DNA of 64,000 bases. It comes from Rubrobacter marinus. Lineage in GTDB: Bacteria > Actinomycetota > Rubrobacteria > Rubrobacterales > Rubrobacteraceae. Below, one piece after another: positions 53,799 through 62,809 of the stretch. Within the stretch, counting starts at the first letter, position 1. Each line of letters opens with the position of its first letter. A program made the position numbers and the translations under genes. The stretch is from assembly GCF_011492965.1 (NCBI RefSeq), contig NZ_CP045121.1, positions 2,852,001-2,916,000 on the forward strand. Direction: 5' to 3'. Under the pieces are notes generated by a model. That model ran no database searches. It was not told where the DNA came from and worked only from the letters and a program-made list of their open reading frames with translations.

Positions 53799-54157
53799 CG
53801 CCGGACGAGCCCGAACGGCCGGCGATCCACGTGGCCCTGGGCAACGAGGCGGACGAGCGCCTCTACGGGCGGGTCGCCGTCGGGGCCGAGGAGGAGGGCA
53901 TCCCCTGCCGCCTGGTACCCGAGGAAGGGAGCGATGCCGTCGCCCTGGCCTTCTCCGCCGCGGGGAGCTCGCGCCTCGGCGTGGGCGTGGGCGTGGCTTC
54001 GGGACGGGTCGCCGTCCACGAGCGGCACATGCCCGCGGGGCGACCGGTCGTCGCCACGGAGGCCGGGGACCGCGCCGAGGACGCGTGCCGGCAGGCCGGC
54101 TCCAACGCGGCGCGGCTGGTAATAGGCGTGCCCTTGTGGCTGCTGCAAGAGCGCTGA
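53795..54157 (+). CDS. ddrB: Diol dehydratase-reactivating factor, small subunit
   Basis: 120 aa from GTG 53795, overlapping ddrA by four bases. AIHVALGNEADERLYGRVAVGAEEEGIPCRL, DAVALAFSAAGSSRLGVGVGVASGRVAVHERHMP and GSNAARLVIGVPLWLL fit DdrB/PduH, which resembles the dehydratase medium subunit and displaces it during reactivation. Confidence 0.92.
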   Translation: MTPDEPERPAIHVALGNEADERLYGRVAVGAEEEGIPCRLVPEEGSDAVALAFSAAGSSRLGVGVGVASGRVAVHERHMPAGRPVVATEAGDRAEDACRQAGSNAARLVIGVPLWLLQER

Positions 54158-54286
54158 CGCGGGCAAGCCTCGCCGAACGGCGGAAGCCGGTGCCCGGGTG
54201 CGGCGACGAAGCGCGCTCTGGAGCCCGGCCCGGGCTACCCCGCGGGGCTCTGGACACGGGGGACTGCCGGGGAGGCGGGTGGCGGT

Positions 54287-54697
54287 GTGACGCACGAAGA
54301 TCGGTCGAAGAACCCGGGGCATGAGGCCGGAGAGGCCCGGCTCGCGGGAGAGCCGAGCGTCGGGGTCTGGTCCAGGGCGGGTGAGCTTCTCGGCAGGGCG
54401 AAGCGTCCACCGGAGGGCGGGGGAGCGTTGGAGGATTACGCCTACTGCTCGGTGAGCCGGGGGGACGAGGAGCGCGGGGTACGCTTCACGCTTCACGCCT
54501 TCGACGGCGGGTACCGGGTCCTCGTGGAGGAGTGGGGAGAAGGAAGAGACCGGGCATGCTGGCAAGCACCGGTGGATGAGGAAGAGGAATCGAGCGTGGG
54601 TCTCTTCTCGGCGGAGGAGGTCAAGGAGAGGTTCCCGTACCTGCTCGCCGCGCTCGAGATGCCCGACGGGGTCGAGGTCCGCGGGGCCGGGGCGTGA
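54287..54697 (+). CDS. Hypothetical protein of the diol dehydratase cluster
   Basis: 136 aa, GTG start. Acidic and soluble; no signal or membrane segment. A central part (DYAYCSVSRGDEERGVRFTLHAFDGG, YRVLVEEWGEG) reads like a small beta-rich domain; the end is SAEEVKERFPYLLAALEMPDGVEV. No family recognised. Sits between the reactivase and the threonine kinase-like gene in the same direction, so it may be part of the operon. Confidence 0.6.
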   Translation: MTHEDRSKNPGHEAGEARLAGEPSVGVWSRAGELLGRAKRPPEGGGALEDYAYCSVSRGDEERGVRFTLHAFDGGYRVLVEEWGEGRDRACWQAPVDEEEESSVGLFSAEEVKERFPYLLAALEMPDGVEVRGAGA

Positions 54698-54917
54698 TGG
54701 GTTCGGAGACGGCCCTCGGCGAGCCCGAGGGGTGCGTCGGGGGTTGACGGAGATCACGGCCCGGTTCGGAGCCGGCGGGGCACACGACGGAGAAGGATGC
54801 TCGGGAGCCTGCTTGGAGCTCGAAGCGCTCGCAGCGGGTTCGGGATCGCCGGTACAGAAGCGGGTTACGGGCTCGCAGATGAGCGGCAAAGCGTGTGGCG
54901 GCCCGTTGCGGGGCCGG

Positions 54918-55820
54918 ATGACGGGAGGGGGCGCGGGCGTAGGCAGGTGCTTCGGCACGTTCGGGGAGCTCCTCCAGGGAACCCTCCCGGAACGGGGACG
55001 AGGTTTCCTCGTTACCTTGCCGATCTCGCGGTACTCGACCGCCGGGTTCGTGGCCTCTCGCGGGTCGAGCGAGGTGCGCGTCCACCCTCCGGGCAAGGAG
55101 AAGTCCAGGCGGCTGGCGGAGAAGCTCGTACGCATCCTGGCCCCGGGCCGCGGCGGCTCCCTTTACATACGGAGCGAGTTACCGACGGGTAAAGGTTGTG
55201 CCAGCTCATCGGCGGACATGGTCGCGACGGCCCGGGCAGTCCAGCGCGCCCTGGGCACGCCCATCTCCCGGGCGGCCCTGGCCCGGGCCATGAGTAGCAT
55301 AGAGCCGTCGGACGGCGTGATGTACCCCGGGATCGTCTCCTTCTACCATCGCGAGGGGGTGCTCCGAAGATCCCTCGGCGGCCTGCCTCCCCTGACCATC
55401 GTCGGGCTCGACGAGGGAGGCCGGGTAGATACGGTCGAGTTCAACGAACGGGCGAGAGCGGTCGGGCGGGCTCGTCTGGCGGAGTACGAGGACCTGCTGG
55501 TCGGGATGGAACGGGCCGTCGCTTCCGGCGATCTCCGGTCCTTGGGGGAGATCTCGACGCGCAGCGCCGTCTTGAACCAGGAGAGGCTACCCAAAGAGAA
55601 CCTGGGTCTCATGCTGGAGATGCGGCGCGCGTACGGGGCGCTGGGCGTAGTGGTCGCCCACAGCGGCACCCACCTGGGCCTGCTCTTCGACTCCCGATCG
55701 GGCCGTCCTCGCGACCTGTCGACGGTGGCCGCCGAGCTGGCGCGACACGGCCCCAACGTCTGCGTCCATCAGGTTCCCGACCTCCGGACGACTAGCGCGT
55801 TCCTCCAGCCCCTCGCATAG
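54918..55820 (+). CDS. pduX: GHMP-family kinase resembling L-threonine kinase PduX
   Basis: 300 aa from ATG 54918, the exact length of enteric PduX; ATG 54879 or TTG 54744 would lengthen it. CFGTFGELLQGTLPERGRGFLVTLPI is the PduX-type start; LPTGKGCASSSADMVATARAV is the GHMP ATP loop (GKGxASSSAD); VVVAHSGTHLGLLFD is the third GHMP motif. PduX makes L-threonine phosphate for the aminopropanol arm of B12. Its place in the dehydratase cluster mirrors Salmonella, where pduX ends the pdu operon. Confidence 0.85.
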   Translation: MTGGGAGVGRCFGTFGELLQGTLPERGRGFLVTLPISRYSTAGFVASRGSSEVRVHPPGKEKSRRLAEKLVRILAPGRGGSLYIRSELPTGKGCASSSADMVATARAVQRALGTPISRAALARAMSSIEPSDGVMYPGIVSFYHREGVLRRSLGGLPPLTIVGLDEGGRVDTVEFNERARAVGRARLAEYEDLLVGMERAVASGDLRSLGEISTRSAVLNQERLPKENLGLMLEMRRAYGALGVVVAHSGTHLGLLFDSRSGRPRDLSTVAAELARHGPNVCVHQVPDLRTTSAFLQPLA

Positions 55821-55976
55821 ACCGGCCCTCTCCACGCGCGCGATGCGGCTCCGACGATCAGCCGGAAACCTCTGCGCGAGGAGCTCTTCCTCAGTTGGGT
55901 CTCCGATGCCGCGCCGTGTCCCGGGGCACGCACAACGGGTAAGCTATGCTGGCGAGCTTCGCGACGGAGGAGCGGC

Positions 55977-56690
55977 ATGGGCAGCAGGCGGGTGGAGATG
56001 GACGTGCGGGGACAGGCCCGGTTGCTCTCGTACGTGGACGCCTTTCAAGAGCTTCCCGAGGAGGAGCTGCTGGCGCTGGCCCGGCGGACGCTCGACGACT
56101 ACGAATACGACGCGAGGACGGGCATCTTCGGCCCCGAAGATGGCTGCGAGAACGTCTACGTGCTTAAGCGGGGGCGGGTACACGTCACCCGCGGGGACGG
56201 GCCGGGATCTCGGGCGACCCTGGACGTGATCCGCTCCGGCTCGGTCTTCGGCACGCTCGACCCCGACGCGACGCAGCAGGGCGCCCGCGCGGAGGCCGTA
56301 GTGCCTTCCCTGGTCTGCACCCTGCCCCAGCAGGACCTCGAGAGCGTCGTGCGGCGGAGCCCGGGGGTGGGCCTCGCGCTCGCGCGGTCCCTCGACAGGA
56401 GGCTCCGGACCATCGGCGAGCTCGAGGCCCGGATGCGCGGCAAGGAGGCGCCAGCGCGCCTTGCGATCATCATCACGCGCCTCGTCGAGGACGAGGGCGT
56501 CGTCGGGCGCGACGGCTACAAGGTGCCCGCCCGCTACACCCACGAAGAGCTCGGCGCCATGATCGGCTCGAACCGCGACACCGTCACCCGCGCCCTCTCC
56601 AGGCTGCGCGCCGCCGGGCTGGTAGAGACCCCGGACGGCACCATCGTCGTACCGGACCTGGACGCCCTGGAGAGGACCGCCGAGGGTTAG
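55977..56690 (+). CDS. Crp/Fnr-family transcription regulator
   Basis: 237 aa. Beta-roll effector domain (about 15-130) with VYVLKRGRVHVTRGDGPGSR and GSVFGTLDPDATQQGA, long helix, and winged helix with RYTHEELGAMIGSNRDTVTRALSRL. Parallels the regulator at 21421 (matching APARLA, GYK, RYTH, MIG-NR--VTRA), so the two are paralogues. No obvious cAMP-binding cassette. Position after the diol dehydratase cluster suggests control of it or of the sugar operon on the other side (inference). Confidence 0.87.
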   Translation: MGSRRVEMDVRGQARLLSYVDAFQELPEEELLALARRTLDDYEYDARTGIFGPEDGCENVYVLKRGRVHVTRGDGPGSRATLDVIRSGSVFGTLDPDATQQGARAEAVVPSLVCTLPQQDLESVVRRSPGVGLALARSLDRRLRTIGELEARMRGKEAPARLAIIITRLVEDEGVVGRDGYKVPARYTHEELGAMIGSNRDTVTRALSRLRAAGLVETPDGTIVVPDLDALERTAEG

Positions 56691-56784
56691 AAAGGGGAGC
56701 CTACATCGGCGAACAAGCTCTCCCGCGCCGCGTAGCCCGCTCTCGCGCCGCGGCTCACGCCAGCGATGGGGCTCGACCTCCACG

Positions 56785-56831
56785 CCGGAAGCGCCGGGGC
56801 CGCGACTCGATCGCGGTCCCGGCGCTTCCGG
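56785..56831. terminator. Bidirectional terminator between convergent genes
   Basis: 14-bp perfect outer arms (56785-56798 CCGGAAGCGCCGGG with 56818-56831) enclosing an inner GCCGCGA/TCGCGGT stem. Ends both the Crp/Fnr gene and the rbs-type operon. Confidence 0.85.
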
Positions 56832-56868
56832 GCGGGCGAGTCGGGCTCGCCCCTAACGTGACTCGGGG

Positions 56869-57897
56869 CTAGCCCCCGGTCGGCGGGTTCTCGCAGCTCG
56901 GCTGGAGGACCGCCTGGACCTCCTCGTCGTTCAGGTTCTCCTGGGTGACGAGGGTCGCGCCGGTGTCGCCGCTCTCGGGGGCCGCGCCCTCGCGGATCGC
57001 GCCGACCGCCGCGTTCACGCCGTCGAAGCCCATGCGGAACGGGTTCTGGGCGACGAGCGCGGTGACGACGCCCTCCTCGACCGCCTTGATCTCATCGGGG
57101 GCGGTGTCCCAGCCGACGATGGTTACCTCGCCCTCCAGGCCGGCCTGGCGGACGGCCTCGGCGGCGCCGAGGACGCCGGGCTCGTTGGCCGCGTAGATGC
57201 CCCGGAGGTCGGGGTTGGCGGTGAGGATGTCCGTGGTGACCTGCAGGGCGGTGTTGTAGTCCGACTCGCTCGACTGCTCGGCGACGAGCTCGAGCTGCGG
57301 GTTCTGTTCGAGGACGTTCTTGAAGCCCTCGGTGCGGGTGTCGTTCGTCGCCGTGCCCGGCTGGAACGGGATAAAGGCGATCTTGCCGCCCTCCTCGCCG
57401 AGCTCCTCGACCATAAGCTCCGTCGCCTGCTCGGCCGCCGCGACGTTGTCCGTGGCGTAGACCGGGACCTCGGGGGGCTGCGGGTCGGTGCCCGAGTCTA
57501 TGTTCACCACGGTCAGCCCCTGATCCAGGGCGCTCTGGGTGACGTTGGCGAGCACCCTGGCGTCGGTGGCGGCGTAGACGAGCCCGTCGACCCCTTGCGT
57601 CGTGAAGTTGGTGAGGAGGTCGGCCTGGCCGGTGACGTCCGTCTCGGCCGTCACGCCGTCCCACTGGACCTGCACGTCGCCCTCGGCCCGCTCGGCGGCG
57701 CACTCGGCCCCGACGCGGACCTGCTCCCAGAAGTCGAAGCCTATCGCCTTGGGGACCACGGCGAGCCGGATCGGGCCGTCCTGCCCGCCTCCTCCGCCTC
57801 CGCCGCCTCCGCCGCCGGAGCCCTGCACCGTGCCGCAGCCGGCCGCGAGGGCGAGCGCCCCCGCCGTGAGGATCGTCGCGTAGACCTTTCTGTTCAT
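56869..57897 (-). CDS. Sugar ABC transporter substrate-binding lipoprotein (RbsB type)
   Basis: 342 aa. Signal peptide ATILTAGALALAAGC with lipobox AAGC and an eleven-Gly linker. Periplasmic-binding-protein type 1 fold: IRLAVVPKAIGFDFWEQVRVG, LVYAATDARVLANVTQSALDQG, VVNIDSGTD, IAFIPFQPGTATNDTRTEGF, DLRGIYAANEPGVLGAAEAV and VTIVGWDTAPDEIKAVEEG. Captures a monosaccharide for the permease and ATPase upstream. Last gene of the minus-strand operon. Confidence 0.93.
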   Translation of the reverse strand: MNRKVYATILTAGALALAAGCGTVQGSGGGGGGGGGGGQDGPIRLAVVPKAIGFDFWEQVRVGAECAAERAEGDVQVQWDGVTAETDVTGQADLLTNFTTQGVDGLVYAATDARVLANVTQSALDQGLTVVNIDSGTDPQPPEVPVYATDNVAAAEQATELMVEELGEEGGKIAFIPFQPGTATNDTRTEGFKNVLEQNPQLELVAEQSSESDYNTALQVTTDILTANPDLRGIYAANEPGVLGAAEAVRQAGLEGEVTIVGWDTAPDEIKAVEEGVVTALVAQNPFRMGFDGVNAAVGAIREGAAPESGDTGATLVTQENLNDEEVQAVLQPSCENPPTGG

Positions 57898-57910
57898 CCT
57901 TCTCCTTTCC

Positions 57911-58906
57911 CTACTCGGATGCCGACGCCAGGCGGCGACGGCGGTACTGGTCCCAGAAGACCGCGATCCAGATGACGACGCCGATGATCACGCTCTGGTA
58001 GAAGATGTCCACGTTCAGCAAAACGGCGCCGTTGCGGATCAGGGCGATGAGGAACGCCCCGATGAGGGTCCCGAGGATCGTCCCCTGCCCCCCGAACAGG
58101 CTCGCCCCGCCGATGACCGCCGCGGCGATCACGTCGAGCTCGAGGCCCACCCCGTAGTTCGGCTGCCCCGAGTTGACGCGAGAAGCCGCGATCATGCCGC
58201 CGAGGCCCGCGAGAGCGCCCGAGATCACGTACACGCTCGTCAGGTAGCGCTTTATGGGTATCCCCGAGAGCCGCGCGGCCTCCGGGTTCGAGCCCATCGC
58301 GTAGGCGTAGCGGCCGAGCTTGGTGCGCGACAGGACGACGTAGCCCAGCACCGCCACCACGAGGATGACGATGATCGGGATGGGGATCGGCCCGATCCTC
58401 CCCTGCCCCAACAGCCGGAAGGACTCAGGCGCCCCGAAGACCGCCACGGCCCCCGTCGTGATGAACACGAGCCCCCGCGCGACGGTGAGCATGCCAAGCG
58501 TCGCGATGAAAGGGTTCAGCCCCGCAAACGAGACCAGGAGACCGTTCACCAGCCCGCAGGTCGCCCCGACCAGGATGCCGCCGGCGATGCCGACGATCGG
58601 CGGGAGGCCCGCGTTGACCATCAGGGTCACGCCGAGGACCCCCGAGAGCGCGGCGACGGAGCCGACGGAGAGGTCGATGCCGGCGGTGATGATGACGAGC
58701 GTCATGCCGATGGCGATGACGGCGACGACCGCCGTCTGGGTGCCGATGTTGAAGAGGTTGTCGGTGGTCAGGAAGACCGGCGAGGCGAACGAGAGGAAGA
58801 CGAAGACGACGATGAGGGCGCCCGCCGCGGCGAGCTGCGAGACGACGCCCGAGAGCCTCTCGCGAAGCCCCCCGCTCGTCCCCTCCCGGGTCGTTGCGGC
58901 GCTCAT
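57911..58906 (-). CDS. Sugar ABC transporter permease (RbsC type)
   Basis: 331 aa with about ten helices (GALIVVFVFLSFASPVFLT, TAVVAVIAIGMTLVIITAGIDLSVGS, GGILVGATCGLVNGLLVSF, GLNPFIATLGMLTVARG and so on). IDLSVGSVAAL and GLNPFIATLG are typical of RbsC/XylH/AraH permeases, as is the EAARLSGI segment that meets the ATPase. Overlaps the ATPase gene by four bases. Confidence 0.93.
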   Translation of the reverse strand: MSAATTREGTSGGLRERLSGVVSQLAAAGALIVVFVFLSFASPVFLTTDNLFNIGTQTAVVAVIAIGMTLVIITAGIDLSVGSVAALSGVLGVTLMVNAGLPPIVGIAGGILVGATCGLVNGLLVSFAGLNPFIATLGMLTVARGLVFITTGAVAVFGAPESFRLLGQGRIGPIPIPIIVILVVAVLGYVVLSRTKLGRYAYAMGSNPEAARLSGIPIKRYLTSVYVISGALAGLGGMIAASRVNSGQPNYGVGLELDVIAAAVIGGASLFGGQGTILGTLIGAFLIALIRNGAVLLNVDIFYQSVIIGVVIWIAVFWDQYRRRRLASASE

Positions 58907-60420
58907 GCGGCTCCCACCTCCCTCGCCCCGGTCGCGAGGGCGACGACGCGCTCCTCGGAGAACTCGGGGCGTTCGATCTCACCGGCCACCCGGCCCTCGC
59001 GCATCACGAGGATCCTGTCGCACATGTTCAAGAGCTCGGGGAGGTAGGACGAGATCAGGACGATCGCCCGCCCCTGGCTCGCGAGGTCCCCGATCAGGCC
59101 GAACATCTCGGCCTTGGCGCCCACGTCGATGCCGCGCGCAGGCTCGTCGAAGAAGAGCACCCGCCCCCTCGTCTCGAGCCACTTCGCCACGACGACCTTC
59201 TGCTGGTTTCCCCCGGAGAGCACCCGGACCTTGCGCCGCACGGACGGCGTCCGGATGTTCAACTCCTCCCGGCGCCTGTTCGCGGTCCGCCGCTCCCGAT
59301 CCAGGCTGATAAAGCCGCCGGTCATCGGCAGGCTGGCGAGGGTGATGTTCTTGTCGATCCCGAGCTCCAGGGCCAGCCCCTCGCCCTTGCGGTCCTCGGT
59401 GAGGTAGCCGATGCCCGCGTCTATCCCCTGCTGCGGGTTCTTCAGGCGCACCTCCTTGCCGTCGATCTCGACGGTCCCGGAGTCGCGCCGGTCCGCCCCG
59501 AAGACGGCGCGGGCGAGCTCGGTGCGCCCCGCCCCCACGAGACCGGCGAAGCCCAGGATCTCCCCGGCCCTCACCTCGAACGAGCAATCCTCGAGGACCG
59601 TGCCGCGGCTGATCCCGCTCGCCCTCAGGACCACCTCGCCGATCTCCACCTCGGGCTTGGGGTAGAGGTTGCCGACCTCGCGGCCGACCATCAGGCGCAC
59701 CAGCTTCTCCTCGTCGAGCTCTCGGGTGGGCAGCGTGTCCACGACCTTGCCGTCGCGCATCACCGTCACGCGGTCCGATATGCGAAAGATCTCGTCGAGG
59801 CGGTGGGAGATGTACAGGATGGCGATGCCTCTCGACGTGAGGTCCCTTATGACCGCGAAGAGGTCTTCTATCTCCTTCTCCGCGAGCGTCGCGGTCGGCT
59901 CGTCCATGATGACGACCTTGGGCTCGCCGTCGACGGCCTTGGCGATCTCGACGCGCTGCTGACCGGCGACCGAGAGGGTCGAGACGAGCTTGTCCGGGTC
60001 CGTCTGCAACCCGACCTTCCTGAGCAGTTCCTCGGCCCGCCGCCTCATCGTCCGGCGGTCCACGAGCCCGAAGCGCATGGGCTCGCGGCCGAGAAACAGG
60101 TTCTCGGCGACGGAGAGGTGCGAGGCGAGGGCGAACTCCTGGTGCACCATCGCGACGCCGAGCCCCTGGGCGTACCTGGGGCCGTGGAACTCGACGGGCT
60201 CGCCCGACACCTCGATCGTCCCCTCGGTCGGCCGCTCGACCTGCGAGAGGAGCTTCATGAGCGTGGACTTGCCGGCGCCGTTCTCACCGGCGATGACGTG
60301 CACCTCGCCGGGCAGTATCTCCAGGTCTACACCGTCCACGGCGACCACGCCGGGGAACTTCTTGGAGACGCCGCGGAGCCTTACTACCGGGTCTCCCTTC
60401 GCGCTCTCAGGCATCCTCAC
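58903..60420 (-). CDS. Sugar ABC transporter ATPase, tandem cassette (RbsA type)
   Basis: 505 aa, two ATPase cassettes. First: GVVAVDGVDLEILPGEVHVIAGENGAGKST, LSVAGQQRVEIAKA, VVIMDEPTATLAEKE. Second: GFAGLVGAGRTELARAVFGAD (degenerate P-loop usual for RbsA C-terminal half), GGNQQKVVVAKWL, VLFFDEPARGIDVGAKAE. GTG 60420 or ATG 60414 start. First transporter gene, 51 bases after the isomerase-like gene. Confidence 0.94.
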   Translation of the reverse strand: MRMPESAKGDPVVRLRGVSKKFPGVVAVDGVDLEILPGEVHVIAGENGAGKSTLMKLLSQVERPTEGTIEVSGEPVEFHGPRYAQGLGVAMVHQEFALASHLSVAENLFLGREPMRFGLVDRRTMRRRAEELLRKVGLQTDPDKLVSTLSVAGQQRVEIAKAVDGEPKVVIMDEPTATLAEKEIEDLFAVIRDLTSRGIAILYISHRLDEIFRISDRVTVMRDGKVVDTLPTRELDEEKLVRLMVGREVGNLYPKPEVEIGEVVLRASGISRGTVLEDCSFEVRAGEILGFAGLVGAGRTELARAVFGADRRDSGTVEIDGKEVRLKNPQQGIDAGIGYLTEDRKGEGLALELGIDKNITLASLPMTGGFISLDRERRTANRRREELNIRTPSVRRKVRVLSGGNQQKVVVAKWLETRGRVLFFDEPARGIDVGAKAEMFGLIGDLASQGRAIVLISSYLPELLNMCDRILVMREGRVAGEIERPEFSEERVVALATGAREVGAA

Positions 60421-60471
60421 CTCCCTCTCCTCGTCTTGTGGGCATTATGGGGCCGTCGCGGAGCGCCTCGC

Positions 60472-61890
60472 TCACGCCGCGCCGCCGAAGCCGTCGTAGT
60501 CCACGTCGAGGAGCCCGCAGACGGCGTGCAGCTCGTCCACGTGGTCGCCCGGGATGGCGTGTATGTGGTTGGAGCCGTAGCGCGAGAGGATCTCGTCGGC
60601 CGAGGCGTCCATCCTCGCGAACGCGTGCGGCCAGGCGTAGTCGGACTGGCGCATGAGCCCCTCGTTGGTCTCGTCGTCGTAGGTCTCGAAGGAGCCGCGC
60701 ATGACGTGCATCCTGTAGCGGCCGTCCTTGCGAGTGAGGCGCGCGAAGGTGAAGTCTCCGGGGGCCGCGAGGTGGTGGACGGAGGCGCCCCCGGCCGGGA
60801 AGTAGAAACCCTCGGGGTAGAGGTGGACGCGGCTCATGTTCTCGGCCGCGTCGGCGCTGCGGGCGGCGAACCAGGTGGCGTGCTGCCCGGAGTTGCACAG
60901 GTCCCAGATGCCGCGGTCCGCGTGGAAGTGGCGGACGTCGGCGAAGAGGACCGGGGTGCCCGAGAGGTGCTTGAGGATCTGCATCGTGAGGGCGGCGTCC
61001 ATGTCCGCCTCGGTGGCGCAGACGTGGGTCTCCTTCGGGCCGTCCCAGTCGTAGGGGTCGTTGAGGAAGGCCTCGGTGATGTCCATCGTGCAGAAGTGGG
61101 TGGTGAGTTCGGGCTGGCCCTTGATGCCGGAGAAGTCGAGGTTCCACTCGTCTATAAGCTCCCGCATGGCGTAGTAGGAGCGGATCTGGCGCTCCAGAAG
61201 CTCCGGCGTGAGCTGCTTGCCGTCGTAGTGGACGCCCGCCGCGTGCCCTTCGAGCCACTCGCGGGCCTTCTGCACCTTGCCCGCCTCGATCCCCTCGGAG
61301 CGGCGCACGAGCTCCCACTGGTCGATCTCCTCGACGTCGACCCCGAACTTCTCCATCCAGGCGTCGGGGTTGGAGACGGCGGTGTACATGCCCATCGGCC
61401 GCCCCCCGATCCGGCCGAACGTGCTCCCCTGGAGCGCCCTCACCGCCCCCGCGGCCCTCGCGTTCGCCTCGACCCTCCGGAGCACCTCCGGGTCCGAGAC
61501 GTCCCCGTAGGCGCGGGCGTACGTGCGCCCGATCTGATCCAGAGCGCCCGCCGCGGCCAGCATCCCGACCATCCCCGGGTACTGCGGGTCGATGTTGGAG
61601 AAGAGCAAGAGCGGACCCGGCGTCTCCCGCGCCGCCAGCATGGAGAAGTGCGGAAAGGCCCAGACGGGGATGTTGAAGATCGTGAGGTCCGGGCGCGCGT
61701 CGGCCATCCGCCGCGCCTCGGAGACGGCGAGCCTGTTCGTCCATACAAGCTCTTCGGACCGCACGACCTCGTGCCCGGCCCCTTCGAGCGCCGCGGCTAT
61801 GTTGCCCTCGACCCCCCTGGCGAACCCTATGAGATCCTTGTGGACGAAGTCCCTCCCGTCCGACATCGTGAGTATCGCTACCTTTGCCAC
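60472..61890 (-). CDS. L-fucose/L-arabinose isomerase-family protein
   Basis: 472 aa from GTG 61890, overlapping the GntR gene by 13 bases. N-terminal Rossmann-like domain (VAILTMSDGRDFVHKD, RPDLTIFNIPVWAFP), middle LQGSTFGRIGGRPMGMYTAVSNPD, and metal-site region GPKETHVCATEADMDAALTMQIL, VLFADVRHFHADRGIWDLCNSGQHATWF with Glu, Asp and His of the family. C-terminal YAWPHAFARMDASADEILSRYGSNHIHAIPGDH, split by normal sequence. Converts an aldose such as fucose to its ketose; the substrate is probably what the adjacent transporter imports. Confidence 0.85.
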   Translation of the reverse strand: MAKVAILTMSDGRDFVHKDLIGFARGVEGNIAAALEGAGHEVVRSEELVWTNRLAVSEARRMADARPDLTIFNIPVWAFPHFSMLAARETPGPLLLFSNIDPQYPGMVGMLAAAGALDQIGRTYARAYGDVSDPEVLRRVEANARAAGAVRALQGSTFGRIGGRPMGMYTAVSNPDAWMEKFGVDVEEIDQWELVRRSEGIEAGKVQKAREWLEGHAAGVHYDGKQLTPELLERQIRSYYAMRELIDEWNLDFSGIKGQPELTTHFCTMDITEAFLNDPYDWDGPKETHVCATEADMDAALTMQILKHLSGTPVLFADVRHFHADRGIWDLCNSGQHATWFAARSADAAENMSRVHLYPEGFYFPAGGASVHHLAAPGDFTFARLTRKDGRYRMHVMRGSFETYDDETNEGLMRQSDYAWPHAFARMDASADEILSRYGSNHIHAIPGDHVDELHAVCGLLDVDYDGFGGAA

Positions 61891-62621
61891 GCTTCCCTCC
61901 CCCTTTCGCTTGCTTCTTCGTCCCCCACGGAGAGTGCCTTACGGAACCAGAACTCGACCTCGGAGATGTGGGTGGTCGCGGCGGCCCGGGCGAGGTCGGG
62001 GTCGCGGTCCTCGATCGCCCGGTAGATGTTCCGGTGCCCGAGCTTGGTGACCTCGACCACCCCCTCGTCGGCGAGCGCCCGCCACGCCCGCGCCCGCATG
62101 GTCCGGCTGGAGAGCGCCCTGATGAGCGAGGAGAGCGTCTGGTTTCCGGCCGACGCCACGATGGTCTCGTGGAACTCGTCGTCGGCCTCGACGAGCGCCT
62201 GGGCGTCGGGCGCGGCCTCCATGCGCTCCAGGCACGCCCTGAGCTTCTCGATCCCGGCCCCGTCTATCCTCGCCGCCCCGAGCGCCGTCGCCCCGGGCTC
62301 GATCAGTCGCCGCACCTCCAGCAGCTCCAGCACGGTCCGCTCCTGCGACAGCTCGACCACAAGGCCCACCGAATCCAGCAGGAGGTGAGGATCGAGGCTG
62401 GTCACGTAGGTGCCGTCCCCCTGCCGCACGTTCAACACCCCCATAAGCGTGAGCGCCCGAACGGCCTCCCGCAGGGAGCTGCGCGACAACCCCAGCCGGG
62501 AGGCGAGCTCCTTCTCCCTCGGCAGCTTCTCGCCCGGGCCAGCCTCGCCCGAGAGGATCATGCGTTTTATCCCCGCGATCGCCTCGTCGGTGACCGTCAA
62601 TCTCTCACGTCCCTTTCCCAA
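61878..62621 (-). CDS. GntR-family (FadR-type, FCD) transcription regulator
   Basis: 247 aa from TTG 62621; TTG 62600 (LTVTDEAIAGIKRM) has better ribosome-binding spacing. Winged helix: KLPREKELASRLGLSRSSLREAVRAL, GVLNVRQGDGTYV. C-terminal FCD ligand domain of all-helical type: LLEVRRLIEPGATALGAARI, DDEFHETIVASAGNQTL, THISEVEFWFRKAL, with Asp/His metal-site residues. First gene of the isomerase-transporter operon and its likely sugar- or acid-sensing repressor. Confidence 0.9.
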   Translation of the reverse strand: MGKGRERLTVTDEAIAGIKRMILSGEAGPGEKLPREKELASRLGLSRSSLREAVRALTLMGVLNVRQGDGTYVTSLDPHLLLDSVGLVVELSQERTVLELLEVRRLIEPGATALGAARIDGAGIEKLRACLERMEAAPDAQALVEADDEFHETIVASAGNQTLSSLIRALSSRTMRARAWRALADEGVVEVTKLGHRNIYRAIEDRDPDLARAAATTHISEVEFWFRKALSVGDEEASERGREAWQR

Positions 62622-62739
62622 AGAACTCCGCCAGCCTAGCCCCTGCGAACACCCCGGTCAAGACATACATCTGACCTTTGCCGAAATACCCCGCGATCCC
62701 ACGCCAACAGAAGGTCCAGGCGGCGGTTCGATTGGCGTG

Positions 62740-62768
62740 TTGACTCTGATTGCTCGGACCATTAGGGT
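62740..62768 (+). promoter_or_regulatory. Predicted promoter for the plus-strand solute-binding gene
   Basis: TTGACT (62740-62745), 17-bp spacer, TAGGGT (62763-62768; weak -10). It lies in the 188-base divergent gap between the GntR gene and the solute-binding gene, so GntR binding here could control both sides (inference). Confidence 0.45.
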
Positions 62769-62809
62769 GATCGGCGCGGACGGTGGACCGGGGAGCGAGG
62801 AGCGGGAAG

